Source: an uncultured Collinsella sp. (lineage in GTDB: Bacteria > Actinomycetota > Coriobacteriia > Coriobacteriales > Coriobacteriaceae). From it: a stretch of DNA of 64,000 bases. The stretch is taken from the NCBI GenBank assembly GCA_902491895.1, contig CABUJH010000003.1, forward strand, positions 1 through 64,000, read 5' to 3'. Both the position numbers and the translations under genes were made by a program. How positions within the stretch are numbered: position 1 is the stretch's first letter; every line of letters starts with the position of its first letter. Below, in pieces: positions 1 through 8,389 of the stretch. The notes below the pieces were generated by a model that made no database searches, was not told the origin of the DNA, and was given only the letters and a program-made list of their open reading frames with translations.

Positions 1-566
1 ACATCGGCCTGATGCGCCTTGTCCCCGGCATGACCGTGATCGTCCCCGCCGACGATGTGGAGGCCCGTGCCGTGACGCGCGCCGCCTACGAGTGCGACGG
101 CCCCGTGTACATGCGCTTCGCCCGTCTGGCCTCGCCGGTTATCAACGACCCCGAGACCTACAAGTTCGAGTTGGGTAAGGGCATTGTCATGCGCGAGGGC
201 GCCGATGTGACCATCATCGCCTGCGGCCTGATGGTCGGCGAGGCGCTCGAGGCCGCCGAGCAGCTCGCTGCCGAGGGCATCGACGCCGAGGTCATCAACA
301 TGCACACCATCAAGCCCATCGATGCCGACCTGATCGTTAAGAGCGCCGCCAAGACCGGCCACGTCGTGACCGTCGAGGAGCACTCTGTGATCGGTGGCCT
401 GGGCAGCGCCGTTGCCGACGTCCTGTGCGAGCAGCGCCCGACGCCGCTCAAGAAGATCGGCGTCAACGACACCTTTGGCGAGTCCGGCCCGGGCGCCGAG
501 CTCCTGCACAAGTACGGCCTGGACGCCGCCAACATCGTGGCGACCACCAAGGAGTTCTTGGCCTAG
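1..566 (+). CDS. Transketolase, C-terminal subunit (5' end outside window)
   Basis: The reading frame is open from the window edge (codons in phase with position 3) and stops at 564-566. The visible 187 or so residues match the pyrimidine-binding end and C-terminal domain of transketolase: the segment from RLVPGMTVIVPADD through YMRFAR, then the C-terminal fold with EVINMHTIKPID and the TVEEHSVIGGLGSAV segment. In many anaerobes and Gram-positives transketolase is split into an N-terminal and a C-terminal subunit; the end at EFLA is typical of the C-terminal subunit, but a full-length enzyme cannot be excluded because the upstream part is not visible. It would interconvert pentose and triose/hexose phosphates in the cytoplasm. 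A strong terminator follows 47 bases downstream, so it closes its operon. Confidence 0.88.
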   Translation, partial: IGLMRLVPGMTVIVPADDVEARAVTRAAYECDGPVYMRFARLASPVINDPETYKFELGKGIVMREGADVTIIACGLMVGEALEAAEQLAAEGIDAEVINMHTIKPIDADLIVKSAAKTGHVVTVEEHSVIGGLGSAVADVLCEQRPTPLKKIGVNDTFGESGPGAELLHKYGLDAANIVATTKEFLA

Positions 567-612
567 GACAAGACGAGGCAAAGTATCGCTTCAGCAACCG
601 TATGCAATCCAT

Positions 613-649
613 AACAGGGGCGTCCTCAAAGAGGACGCCCCTGTTTTTT
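613..649 (+). terminator. Rho-independent terminator after transketolase
   Basis: A perfect 15-bp stem (613-627 with 631-645), three-base AAA loop, and a T-run through 649. It closes the transketolase transcription unit. Confidence 0.92.
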
Positions 650-791
650 GTCGGCAACAAACAAATTAGGCCCGCACCAAGTAAGGGCTTTCTCCGGGAA
701 ACGGGCCCAGACCAGCAAAGCGCAATTCAGACCCTCCCAACTTTGTGTGCACGGCATCTCAAGCTGGTGCGCCGGCCCCCTAGTAGTCGCA

Positions 792-914
792 GGCCGGATA
801 CAGGGCTACTTTCCAAATCTTTCTGCAGGACGGAGGAGCCCCCGCCGCACGTAGTGCGCAGCGGAGGCTCCGACATGTCCGAGGACGATTTGGAAAGTAA
901 CCCTGTGTCCGGCC
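792..914. repeat. Large imperfect inverted repeat upstream of ftsE
   Basis: Arms 792-819 and 887-914 are 28 nt each and complementary except for two positions; the interior (820-886) contains a second, shorter inverted pair (GGAGCC at 835-840 with GGCTCC at 865-871). The gap 567-1017 otherwise holds only the terminator and no convincing gene; small open frames here have no ribosome binding site or recognisable product. The element could be a miniature transposable element, or an RNA structure in the ftsE leader. No target duplication was recognised. Confidence 0.75.
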
Positions 915-1017
915 GGAGGGACCCAAACACGGCCATGCTTCTTATGTGCAGCAAAGCTAATGCTGCTAAAATATTAAGCGCTCATGTAGTTTAAACGCAC
1001 GACGATAAGGAGCACCA

Positions 1018-2238
1018 GTGGGTAACCACTTCCGTACCTCCGGTGCGGGCGATGATGCCCCCAAGACGCAGGCAGGCGTCCAGGGCAGTCGTTTCGCCAC
1101 TCCGGATTCAGAGGGCCAGCCTGTTGCTCAGGCCCCCGCTCAGCCGGCAGATCAGGCACAGCCGGCATCCGATCCCTTTGCCTACAATCCCACCAGCGAT
1201 GTCGCGCTTTCCGGCACGGCGGGTTTTGAGCCCGTTCAGGCCGTGACCGCTCGCGTGGAGCAGCCTCAGGCTGGTGCCGCCACGCCGCAGCCTACCATGG
1301 CCGGCATTCCCGACCCCTTGGCCCCTGCGACGCCGGCTCCTCAGCCTGCGCAGTCCGGTCTCTTTGCCGCTATTCCCGACCCCACGCAGCCTGCTGCCCC
1401 GGTGGTCGAGAGCGATCAGGCAGCCGAGGTCGCAAGCCTCGATAACGCGCTCAACAACCCCGATTTTACGTCGGTGTTTGCGCCCATCGATCCGCAGGCC
1501 AGCCGCAAGAAGATGGCCAAGCAGGCCGGTGTCGAGCCCGTCATCCTTATGGAGCATGTCACCAAGATCTATCCGGCACAGCCCAACAAGCCTGCACTCG
1601 ACGACATCAACATCGAGATCTATCCGGGCGAGTTCGTCTTCCTGGTCGGTCACTCCGGCTCGGGTAAGACCACGCTGCTGTCGACGCTCAACCGTGACGT
1701 CAAGCCGACGAGCGGTCGCATCCTGGTTGCCGGTCAGGACCTCATGAAGATCAAGAACCGCAAGGTTCCGTTCCTGCGCCGCCAGATTGGCGCCGTGTTC
1801 CAGGACTTTAAGCTTCTGCCGCAAAAGACTGCCTACGAAAACGTGGCGTTTGCCCTGCAGTGCATCGGCAAGCCCAAGGGCGTCATTCGCAGCCAGGTGC
1901 CCGAGGTGCTGCGTCTGGTCGGCCTGGCCGATCAGATGGACTCGCTGCCCGACCAGCTTTCCGGTGGCGAGCAGCAGCGCGTTGCCGTCGCCCGCGCTAT
2001 GGTCAACCGTCCGCCGCTGCTGATCTGCGACGAGCCGACGGGCAACCTCGACCCGGCGATCTCGCTGGGCATCATGAAGCTGCTCGAGCGTATTAACCGC
2101 ACCGGCACCACCGTGATTGTCGCCACGCACGACCGCGAGATGGTCGATAGCATGCACCGTCGCGTGATCGCCCTCGAGGGCGGCCACGTTATCCGCGACC
2201 AGGAGAGGGGAGGTTACGGCAACTATGGCACCAACTAA
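1018..2238 (+). CDS. ftsE: FtsE cell-division ABC ATPase with long N-terminal extension
   Basis: FtsE is the ATPase of the FtsEX complex that couples the divisome to cell-wall hydrolases at the membrane. The core starts near residue 174; Walker A GHSGSGKTT lies near 211-219, the signature LSGGEQQR near 313-320, and Walker B LLICDEPTGNLD near 332-343. The protein is 406 residues against about 220-230 for usual FtsE, because roughly 170 extra N-terminal residues, rich in Pro, Ala and Gln, precede the ATPase. The GTG start at 1018 is well supported: AAGGAG ends five bases upstream. ftsX overlaps the last 14 bases, so the two are translationally coupled. The extension looks disordered; it could be a partner-binding or spacing region (inference). 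Confidence 0.95.
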   Translation: MGNHFRTSGAGDDAPKTQAGVQGSRFATPDSEGQPVAQAPAQPADQAQPASDPFAYNPTSDVALSGTAGFEPVQAVTARVEQPQAGAATPQPTMAGIPDPLAPATPAPQPAQSGLFAAIPDPTQPAAPVVESDQAAEVASLDNALNNPDFTSVFAPIDPQASRKKMAKQAGVEPVILMEHVTKIYPAQPNKPALDDINIEIYPGEFVFLVGHSGSGKTTLLSTLNRDVKPTSGRILVAGQDLMKIKNRKVPFLRRQIGAVFQDFKLLPQKTAYENVAFALQCIGKPKGVIRSQVPEVLRLVGLADQMDSLPDQLSGGEQQRVAVARAMVNRPPLLICDEPTGNLDPAISLGIMKLLERINRTGTTVIVATHDREMVDSMHRRVIALEGGHVIRDQERGGYGNYGTN

Positions 2239-3145
2239 CGTGGGCTACTCCTTCAAAGAGGCAATCAGCCACTTCTTCCGTAACTGGACTACCTCGCTCG
2301 GCGCCGTCATCACGATCTTCCTTTCGCTGTTTATCATCGGCCTGTTCATCATGGGCTCCGCGATGCTGAACTCCGTGATCGGCACCGTCGAGGATCAGGT
2401 TGTCATCAACGCGTTCATTAGTGATGACGCCGATCAGGCCGATGTTCAGGCTTTTGAGGCCGAGCTTAAGACGTGGAATAACGTCAAGTCCGTGACCTAT
2501 AAGGACAAGGACGACGCACTGGCCGAGTATACGAGCAAGATGTCGGGTAACGCCGACGCCACCATGAGCGCGCTCGACGGCCAGAACCCGCTGCCCGCCT
2601 CGTTTGCGATTGAGATGGACGATCCGTCTCAGGTCGAGAGCACGGCCAAGAAGCTCAAGAAGAATGCCGACTTCCAAAAGATCGCGGACGACGGCGACGT
2701 CAACGCGAGCGTACTGTATGGCCAGGAGAAAGTAAGCCGCCTGTTCCAGGTGACCAACTACATCCGTATTGCCGCCGTGGTGCTCGTCGGCCTGCTGACC
2801 TTTATCGCGTTCATCTTTATCAACAACACGATTCGCCTGTCCATCACGGCGCGTCGTCGCGAGATTGCGATTATGCGCCTGGTGGGCGCCAGCAACGGCT
2901 TCATTCGTGGCCCGTTTATCACCGAGGGTGTACTGCAGGCCATTTTGGGCTCGCTGCTTTCCATCGGCGTTCTGGAGCTGCTGCGCAATCTGATGATTCC
3001 GCGTCTGCAGGAGAGCATCGGCTGGATGTCGTTTGCCCTGCCGATGCAGTACTACCTGGTGACCTATGCTGCGCTGATTCTGGTCGGCGTGATTATCGGT
3101 CTCTTTGGTTCTGCCATCGCCATGCGCCGCTACCTGCGCGTGTAG
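2225..3145 (+). CDS. ftsX: FtsX cell-division permease-like protein
   Basis: Membrane partner of FtsE; transmits ATP-driven motion to peptidoglycan hydrolase regulators outside the cell. The 306-residue protein shows the family layout: a first membrane helix at about 25-47, a large extracellular loop, then three helices at about 178-200, 232-255 and 278-302, with the basic NNTIRLSITARRREIAIM segment after helix 2 that is characteristic of FtsX/MacB permeases. The start ATG at 2225 follows a GGAGG-like site inside the end of ftsE. Normal length; an ordinary terminator follows. Confidence 0.96.
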   Translation: MAPTNVGYSFKEAISHFFRNWTTSLGAVITIFLSLFIIGLFIMGSAMLNSVIGTVEDQVVINAFISDDADQADVQAFEAELKTWNNVKSVTYKDKDDALAEYTSKMSGNADATMSALDGQNPLPASFAIEMDDPSQVESTAKKLKKNADFQKIADDGDVNASVLYGQEKVSRLFQVTNYIRIAAVVLVGLLTFIAFIFINNTIRLSITARRREIAIMRLVGASNGFIRGPFITEGVLQAILGSLLSIGVLELLRNLMIPRLQESIGWMSFALPMQYYLVTYAALILVGVIIGLFGSAIAMRRYLRV

Positions 3146-3169
3146 GCATGCCTGGAATTCATCCCTTCC

Positions 3170-3204
3170 AACGGGTCGTCTCTTATGGGGCGGCCCGTTT
3201 TTTG
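3170..3204 (+). terminator. Terminator after ftsEX
   Basis: Hairpin 3171-3182 with 3187-3198 (several G-T pairs), followed by TTTTTTG. Ends the ftsEX operon. Confidence 0.8.
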
Positions 3205-3280
3205 TCCCCTAGGGGACGGCAGGAAAGCGAATCATTTGGGTAGACTCTTTGGAGTTCGCAATCGATAGTTAGGAGGCGCC

Positions 3281-5416
3281 ATGGGGCGCAATAACAAGCA
3301 TAAGCGTGGAGCTCGCAATAAGCGCGGGCCGGTGCGCAGCGAACGCCGTCCGAGCCTGACCGGGCGCGTGCAGCTCCATGAGCATAGCGCCTACGTTGTA
3401 ACCGAAAACGGCGACTACAAGGTCATGGGTCGCGGCAAGCGTGAGATCATGGACGGCGATACCGTTGCCGTGAGCATTAAGAACAGCCCGCATGGCGAGC
3501 GTCGCGCCGTGATCGAGGGCGTGGTTGAGCGCGCAGCTATAAGCGTGGTGGGCACGTACCAGACCGCCGGTCCGCTCGGTGTGATTGAGCCGCTCGATTC
3601 GCGCCTGAAGGCCGACTTCTTCATTTTGCCCGAGGATACCTCGGCGGATCGTCTGGGCGTTCACCCGGGTGATGCTGTTGTCGCGCGCATTTTGACCTAC
3701 CCGACGCGCCTGGAATCGGGTACCGTGGCAATCGAACGCCGCATTGGCGGAGATGACGCGCCCGATTTGGGCGTTCAATATGTGATGGCGCGTTACGGCT
3801 ATACCGATAGCTATCCCGAGGCCGCGCTAGACGAGGCCGAGGGGCTTTCGCTCGATGTGTCCGCGGCGCTTAAGGACCCGCTCCGCCGCGATCTGCGCGA
3901 CCGCTTTGTCATCACGATCGACCCGGTCGACGCGCGCGACTTTGACGATGCCATTTCGCTGGAGCGCACGCCCGAGGGCGGCTATAAGCTGGGTGTGCAT
4001 ATCGCCGACGTTTCACACTATGTGGCTTGGGACGGGCATATCGATCTTGAGGCTCGCCATCGCACGACATCGGTGTATCTGGCCGATCGCGTGCTTCCCA
4101 TGCTGCCCGAACGCCTGTCCTGTGACCTGTGCTCGCTTCGCCCTGACGAGGACCGTCTTGCGTTTACCGTCGATATCGAGCTCGATGAGCAGGGTCGCGT
4201 GCGGCATTACGATCCGTATCCCAGCGTGATTCGCTCGCGTGTGCGTATGGACTATGACGGCGCCGAGGCGCTGCTGGTGCGTGCCGGTGCGGTTGAGTAT
4301 TCGGTGCTGGAGGGCGCGGCTGAGGATGTTGAGGCTGCTGAGGCCTTGCGCGAGGAAGCGCTTGAGCGCGGTCTTGCGTGCGAGGAGGCCGCCCGCGGCT
4401 ACAACGTCGACCTCGGCGATTTCCTTGTCGCCGCTAACGAACTCGCCGAACTTCGCCGTCGTATTCGTCGCGCCCGCGGCTCAGTCGATTTTGATACGGC
4501 CGAGATTCGCGCTCTATTGGATGAGGACGGAGTACCCGTGCAGATTGTGGCGCGTGAACGTTCGTGTGCCACGTCGCTTATCGAGGAAGCTATGCTGCTC
4601 GCCAACGAGTGCGTTGCAGAGTGGCTGGCAGACCGTGATATCGAGGCCTGCTATCGCGTGCATGAGGATCCGAGCCCCGATAGCCTGCACGGTGCCGCCG
4701 TTGCGCTGGCTCAGCTAGGCATCATCGACGATCGCCGTGCTGCCGGTATTGCCCTGGGGAGTCCCGATGAGCTGCAGGCTGCAGTTGATGCTGCCGCCGG
4801 TACGGCCAACGCGCCGCTCGTCAACACGCTGCTTCTGCGCAGCATGCAGCGCGCGCTGTACAAGCCGCGCAACGAGGGGCACTTTGCGCTCGCCGCGCCG
4901 TGCTACTGTCACTTTACGAGTCCCATCCGTCGCTACCCCGATCTGGTGGTGCACCGCGTACTCAAGCTGCAGTTGGCCTATGAGCAGCTCGGCGGCAAGG
5001 ACGCCTTGGTCCGTACGTCGCGGCTGATCGGCAAGGGGCGTGAGTCGCTGCCGCGCATTCTGCCGCAGATCTGCCGCGCATGCAGCGATGCCGAGCGCGC
5101 GGCAGATGCCGCCAGCCATGCGACGCAAAAGATCAAGATTGCCCAGTACTATGAGGACCGTCTGGGCGAGCGCTATGCCGGAACCGTCTCGTGGGTTAGC
5201 AGCATGGGCCTCTTTGTGCGCTTGGACCTGACGCAGGTCGAAGGCTTGGTTTCGATCAAGAGCCTAGGCAACGAGTGGTTCGAGTTCGACGAGGACGCGC
5301 TTACGCTGACGGGCGCCGACACGGGTACCCGTTACGAGCTGGGGCAGCGCGTGATTATCGAGGTCTCGCGCGTCAATACCACGCGTGGGCACTTGGACTT
5401 TAAGCTTATCCATTAG
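3281..5416 (+). CDS. rnr: Ribonuclease R (RNB-family 3'-5' exoribonuclease)
   Basis: Processive 3'-5' exoribonuclease for structured RNA and, with tmRNA-SmpB, for faulty mRNA. The 711-residue protein has a basic N-terminus, cold-shock-type OB domains (to about residue 190), the RNB catalytic domain and a C-terminal S1 domain (about 625-710, with GTVSWVSSMGLFVRLD). The metal-binding aspartates are present in IDPVDARDFDDA: D214, D220, D222 and D223, equivalent to the four catalytic aspartates of the E. coli enzyme. The start ATG follows TAGGAGG by six bases. Shorter than E. coli RNase R (about 810 residues) but normal for Gram-positive members. smpB lies 4 kb downstream, not in the same operon. 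Confidence 0.96.
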   Translation: MGRNNKHKRGARNKRGPVRSERRPSLTGRVQLHEHSAYVVTENGDYKVMGRGKREIMDGDTVAVSIKNSPHGERRAVIEGVVERAAISVVGTYQTAGPLGVIEPLDSRLKADFFILPEDTSADRLGVHPGDAVVARILTYPTRLESGTVAIERRIGGDDAPDLGVQYVMARYGYTDSYPEAALDEAEGLSLDVSAALKDPLRRDLRDRFVITIDPVDARDFDDAISLERTPEGGYKLGVHIADVSHYVAWDGHIDLEARHRTTSVYLADRVLPMLPERLSCDLCSLRPDEDRLAFTVDIELDEQGRVRHYDPYPSVIRSRVRMDYDGAEALLVRAGAVEYSVLEGAAEDVEAAEALREEALERGLACEEAARGYNVDLGDFLVAANELAELRRRIRRARGSVDFDTAEIRALLDEDGVPVQIVARERSCATSLIEEAMLLANECVAEWLADRDIEACYRVHEDPSPDSLHGAAVALAQLGIIDDRRAAGIALGSPDELQAAVDAAAGTANAPLVNTLLLRSMQRALYKPRNEGHFALAAPCYCHFTSPIRRYPDLVVHRVLKLQLAYEQLGGKDALVRTSRLIGKGRESLPRILPQICRACSDAERAADAASHATQKIKIAQYYEDRLGERYAGTVSWVSSMGLFVRLDLTQVEGLVSIKSLGNEWFEFDEDALTLTGADTGTRYELGQRVIIEVSRVNTTRGHLDFKLIH

Positions 5417-5441
5417 CCAAATCCCGACTCGTGGCGGGAGA

Positions 5442-5478
5442 GCGGAGGGCGGCCTTTCGGGACCGCCCTCCGCATTTG
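5442..5478 (+). terminator. Terminator after rnr
   Basis: Perfect 11-bp GC stem (5442-5452 with 5463-5473), followed by only a short T-tract (ATTTGAAT), so termination may be weak. Confidence 0.7.
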
Positions 5479-5531
5479 AATCGTGGCTACCTTGCCGTCT
5501 GCTCGGCCGCCCGCTTACCTGCTATTTGAGA

Positions 5532-5574
5532 GGTAGAACCTACCAAAATAAACCTGTCCCTTTTTGGCAGGTTT
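5532..5574. promoter_or_regulatory. Two small inverted repeats upstream of the serine recombinase
   Basis: GGTAG/CTACC at 5532-5544 and AAACCTG/CAGGTTT at 5550-5574. They lie 20 to 60 bases before the recombinase start. They could be a res-type binding site or autoregulatory operator for the recombinase, or a decayed copy of the AACCTGTCCC repeat family seen at 23.3 and 62.4 kb. Confidence 0.35.
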
Positions 5575-5593
5575 ACAAGAAAGCGGGGATGAG

Positions 5594-6199
5594 ATGGCGA
5601 CGGTGTACGGTTATGCGCGGGTGAGTTCGCGCGATCAGAATCTTAATCGGCAGCTGGATGCGCTGGGCGCCTATGGCGTGGGCTCGGCGAATATTTATGC
5701 CGACCATGCGAGCGGCAAGGACTTCGATCGGCCGCGTTATCGCGAGCTGTTGCACGTCTTGGGAGACGGGGACGTGCTGGTGGTGCTTTCTATCGACCGA
5801 CTTGGTCGTAATTACTCCGAGATTCTTGAGGAATGGCGACGCATTACCAAGGAGCTCGGGGTTGCCATTGTGGTGTTGGACATGCCATTGCTTGACACGC
5901 GCGCTAGGGCCAGCGGCGCGCCGGATGTGACCAACACCCTGATTGTCGATATTGTGCTGCAACTGCTGAGCTACGTGGCGCAGGTGGAGCGCGAGAATAT
6001 CCATCGGCGCCAGGCGGAGGGAATTGCAGCGGCGCGGGCGCGAGGGGTCCGTTTCGGTCGACCTCGCAAGCCGTGCCCCCCTCAGTTTGAGCTGGTGCGC
6101 GATAGCTATGAGGCAGGCGATATTACCCGCAGCCAAGCAGCAAAGTGCCTGGGCGTGTGCGTGGGGACGTTCGATCGCTGGATGCGCGAGGCGGGGTAG
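5594..6199 (+). CDS. Small serine recombinase (resolvase/invertase family)
   Basis: Site-specific DNA recombinase of 202 residues. The N-terminal catalytic domain has YARVSSRDQ with the nucleophile serine at residue 11, followed by LVVLSIDRLGRNYSEI (the conserved arginines of the family), the long dimer helix near VAQVERENIHRRQAEGI, and a C-terminal helix-turn-helix (GDITRSQAAKCLGVCVGTFDRW). Length and layout match resolvases and DNA invertases. I chose ATG 5594, which has a GCGGGG stretch upstream; an in-frame ATG at 5564 would add ten residues without a better site. There is no transposase beside it and no invertible segment was recognised, so it may act on a distant site or be a remnant of a mobile element. 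Confidence 0.9.
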   Translation: MATVYGYARVSSRDQNLNRQLDALGAYGVGSANIYADHASGKDFDRPRYRELLHVLGDGDVLVVLSIDRLGRNYSEILEEWRRITKELGVAIVVLDMPLLDTRARASGAPDVTNTLIVDIVLQLLSYVAQVERENIHRRQAEGIAAARARGVRFGRPRKPCPPQFELVRDSYEAGDITRSQAAKCLGVCVGTFDRWMREAG

Positions 6200-6304
6200 G
6201 GGTTTGCGTCGCTTTGTCGCTTCCTGTTGCGATTCAAATTTTGATACGGTGACGATGTCATTTGGGGCTACACACGCTGATATTCAAAAAAAGGAGGTTG
6301 GCCC

Positions 6305-6886
6305 TTGGCGCGCGTAAAACAAATAATCGGATGGACCGCGATCGTTCTGTTCGCTGTAACGCTGGCGGGCATCTGGGTGCTGACGGAGCAAAATGCGGTG
6401 GAGACGTCGTTGCTGAGCGAGTCCACCGCGCGTGTGGTGGAGGGTCAGGCTACGGGCGTTCAGGCCGCCGATGCCACGGGTGAAGCCCAGACGGAGAACG
6501 GAATGACCGGGGGCACCGATTCGGCTGCCTCGAATGTCCGGTCTGGCCGACTTGCTTCCATTCGCATGTGGGTGGGCGCGAACGTCCGTCGCGTTGCCCA
6601 TACCGTAGAGTTTTTCTTCGTCGGATTGTTCGCCTCGGTGATCGTGGCTTGCTTTTCCAGGCGTCCGTGGAGCGTGTGCTCCCGTTGCGTGCCCGTATTG
6701 CTCTTTTGCGCCGCCTGCTCCGTTGGCGATCAGGTACATAAGATCTTTGTTCCCGGCAGGCATTTCGACGTTATCGATTTAGGATTCGATGCTGCGGGCT
6801 ATGTCACCGCCATGCTGTTGGTATTGCTGGCAGCGGCGTTGGTGCGCCATGCGACTCGGCCGATCGGCGCCCATGCGAGGCGCTAG
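6305..6886 (+). CDS. VanZ-like membrane protein
   Basis: A 193-residue membrane protein of the VanZ family. One N-terminal membrane helix (about 7-26) precedes a polar insert; the family motif HTVEFFFVGLF lies near residues 100-110, and DQVHKIFVPGRHFDVIDLGFDAAG near 142-165 matches the other conserved VanZ segment. The start is TTG at 6305, chosen because AAGGAGG ends seven bases upstream. VanZ members give low teicoplanin resistance in some enterococci, but most chromosomal homologues have no known substrate; nothing here links this copy to antibiotic resistance. It stands alone between the recombinase and an ArsC-like gene. Confidence 0.82.
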   Translation: MARVKQIIGWTAIVLFAVTLAGIWVLTEQNAVETSLLSESTARVVEGQATGVQAADATGEAQTENGMTGGTDSAASNVRSGRLASIRMWVGANVRRVAHTVEFFFVGLFASVIVACFSRRPWSVCSRCVPVLLFCAACSVGDQVHKIFVPGRHFDVIDLGFDAAGYVTAMLLVLLAAALVRHATRPIGAHARR

Positions 6887-7008
6887 CCTTAAGACGAGAC
6901 ATCGCGACTGCCTATGCTTCGACATTGACTACAATAACGGCTGCAATCGCGAGTGGTCGTCGATGTGCGGTTTTCCAGACACCTGTTTTCTCTAAGAAAG
7001 GAAATCCC

Positions 7009-7368
7009 ATGGCGGTATTGTTTGTTGAATATCCCAAGTGCTCGACCTGTAAGAAGGCCAAGGCATGGCTGGACGAACATGGGGTAGAGTATATCGACCG
7101 CGATATCGTTTTGGACAATCCCACGGCTGATGAGCTTGCGACCTGGATTGCTCGTTCGGGGCTGCCGGTGCGGCGCTTCTTTAATTCGTCTGGCATGAAA
7201 TATCGAGAGCTGGGTCTGAAGGCGCGTCTGGATGCGGGCATGACGGATCGGGGGTGCTACGAGCTGCTGGCGACCGACGGCATGCTGGTCAAGCGTCCGC
7301 TGCTGGTGGGCGACGACTTTGCGATTCCCGGCTTTAGGGAAGCGGCTTGGGCCGAGGCGTTGCTGTAG
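7009..7368 (+). CDS. ArsC/Spx-family (YffB-like) thioredoxin-fold protein
   Basis: 119 residues with the thioredoxin-like ArsC fold. The N-terminus reads FVEYPKCSTCKKAKAWLDEHG, giving a CxxC pair (KCSTC) where ArsC and Spx have their redox cysteine, and the C-terminal KRPLLVGDDFAIPGF is the usual ArsC-family end. The ATG at 7009 follows AAGGAAA. Members of this group include arsenate reductases, Spx regulators and YffB-like proteins; the CSTCKKA motif and the short length fit the YffB/ArsC-like branch found in Firmicutes and Actinobacteria, whose substrate is unclear. No arsenic genes are nearby, so arsenate reduction is not supported by context. Confidence 0.85.
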   Translation: MAVLFVEYPKCSTCKKAKAWLDEHGVEYIDRDIVLDNPTADELATWIARSGLPVRRFFNSSGMKYRELGLKARLDAGMTDRGCYELLATDGMLVKRPLLVGDDFAIPGFREAAWAEALL

Positions 7369-7440
7369 CGGCTCCGGAAAGTGCGACCCGTTTTGAGTGC
7401 TCAGAGTGGGACGTGTTTTCCATCGGCGGGCTCGCTCGGC

Positions 7441-7851
7441 TCAATCCTCGAGCCGTGCCCATTCGTGCGGATCGTAGACCTTTACGTGCTTGTTGGGCTT
7501 GCCGCTCCAGTACTCCTCGTCCATAAAGGGCAGATATGCCTGAACGCCGGGGCAGATAAAGGGAATCCGCTGCTGTTGCAGTCGCTCGCGCTGGCGCTGC
7601 TCCAGGTGCGCCTCGGATATGACAGTCGGCATACCGGACAGCTCGACGAGGCTTGCCTGGATTCGCTTAAGGTCGGGGAGTCCCGCGTGCCATGACATCC
7701 GCATGATCAAAAAGGATGCACGGCGGTAGTTTGCCTGCATCACCGTGATGGCGGGGCGCAGTGTGGGATGGATTTTGTCCCGTTCGGGCCAAAGGCCAGC
7801 AGTGATCTCGAGGCCCAGGGTCTCCCATAGGTAATCAAGTTCTTCGTCCAT
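7441..7851 (-). CDS. Hypothetical protein, MarR/wHTH-associated family fragment
   Basis: A 136-residue soluble protein that I do not identify with confidence. The segment near residues 88-110, with QQQRIPFICPGVQAYLPFMD, resembles a conserved segment (IPFVVPGKQLYLPFxG) in the N-terminal part of larger winged-helix (MarR-like) proteins of gut bacteria, usually around 250 residues or more. If that resemblance is right, this copy is short and lacks the C-terminal DNA-binding part. It is read convergently with the ArsC-like gene; a 72-base gap separates them. ATG at 7849-7851. Confidence 0.6.
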   Translation of the reverse strand: MDEELDYLWETLGLEITAGLWPERDKIHPTLRPAITVMQANYRRASFLIMRMSWHAGLPDLKRIQASLVELSGMPTVISEAHLEQRQRERLQQQRIPFICPGVQAYLPFMDEEYWSGKPNKHVKVYDPHEWARLED

Positions 7852-8018
7852 GGCGCCTCGATATCTACGCGATCATTGATACTTCGATTGTGTTGCCTAG
7901 TGCTATCGTTTTCGCGGTAGAATCTGCCAACGGTTGACGGCTACCGCTCGCGGCGTTTTGCCCTTCGTGTACAGCGGTTGGCTTCACAGGTCCTTCACGT
8001 GTTGGACTAAATTAGGCC

Positions 8019-8049
8019 AATTTGACTGAATTTCAAAAAAGTCAAAATT
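8019..8049. other. Short inverted repeat upstream of the tRNA pair
   Basis: AATTTGAC (8019-8026) and GTCAAAATT (8041-8049) face each other about 80 bases before tRNA-Gln. The TTGACT within it could serve as a -35 element for the tRNA operon. The remainder of 7852-8127 shows nothing I can name. Confidence 0.3.
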
Positions 8050-8127
8050 AGGGCTTGCGTCACGGCGGGACTTCCCGTATATTTCTTTCTTGCGCAAAGG
8101 CACAGCCGAGCGCAGCGATGCAGTCAT

Positions 8128-8201
8128 TGGGATGTCGTCTAATGGCAGGACAGCGGATTCTGGTTCCGTCAATGGGGGTTCGACTCCCTCCATCCCAGCC
8201 A
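8128..8201 (+). tRNA. tRNA-Gln (anticodon CTG)
   Basis: A complete cloverleaf: acceptor TGGGATG (8128-8134) pairs with CATCCCA (8191-8197), anticodon loop TTCTGGT gives anticodon CTG, and the T-arm carries GGTTCGA. CCA is encoded at 8199-8201. It reads CAG codons. tRNA-Glu follows 17 bases downstream in the same operon. Confidence 0.95.
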
Positions 8202-8218
8202 TTGCATTTGCTACATAT

Positions 8219-8295
8219 GGCCCGTTCGTCTAGCGGTTTAGGACGCCGCCCTCTCAAGGCGGAGATCACCAGTTCGAATCTGGTACGGGCTACCA
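8219..8295 (+). tRNA. tRNA-Glu (anticodon CTC)
   Basis: Acceptor GGCCCGT (8219-8225) pairs with ACGGGCT (8285-8291); anticodon stem CCGCC/GGCGG encloses CTCTCAA, giving anticodon CTC; T-loop TTCGAAT; CCA encoded at 8293-8295. The sequence is very like the actinobacterial tRNA-Glu type. It reads GAG. Confidence 0.95.
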
Positions 8296-8304
8296 AAATT
8301 GAAC

Positions 8305-8334
8305 GCCCGGGCCTCGTAAGAGACCCGGGTTTTG
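8305..8334 (+). terminator. Terminator after the tRNA-Gln/tRNA-Glu operon
   Basis: CCCGGG stem with CTC/GAG extension (8306-8329, GTAA loop), then TTTTG. Confidence 0.85.
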
Positions 8335-8389
8335 TGTATTGACCGTATATACGGCGCCTGCCGTGTTTCGCTCAGATCGAGGAGTAGCC

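Noticed and set aside
5594..6199. Prophage or integrative element around the serine recombinase
   Set aside because: No phage structural genes, integrase attachment repeats or conjugation genes nearby, and the tRNA genes 2 kb away show no duplicated 3' ends.
7984..8342. Short open frames across the tRNA pair
   Set aside because: The region folds as tRNA-Gln and tRNA-Glu; such peptides are well-known artefacts of tRNA loci.
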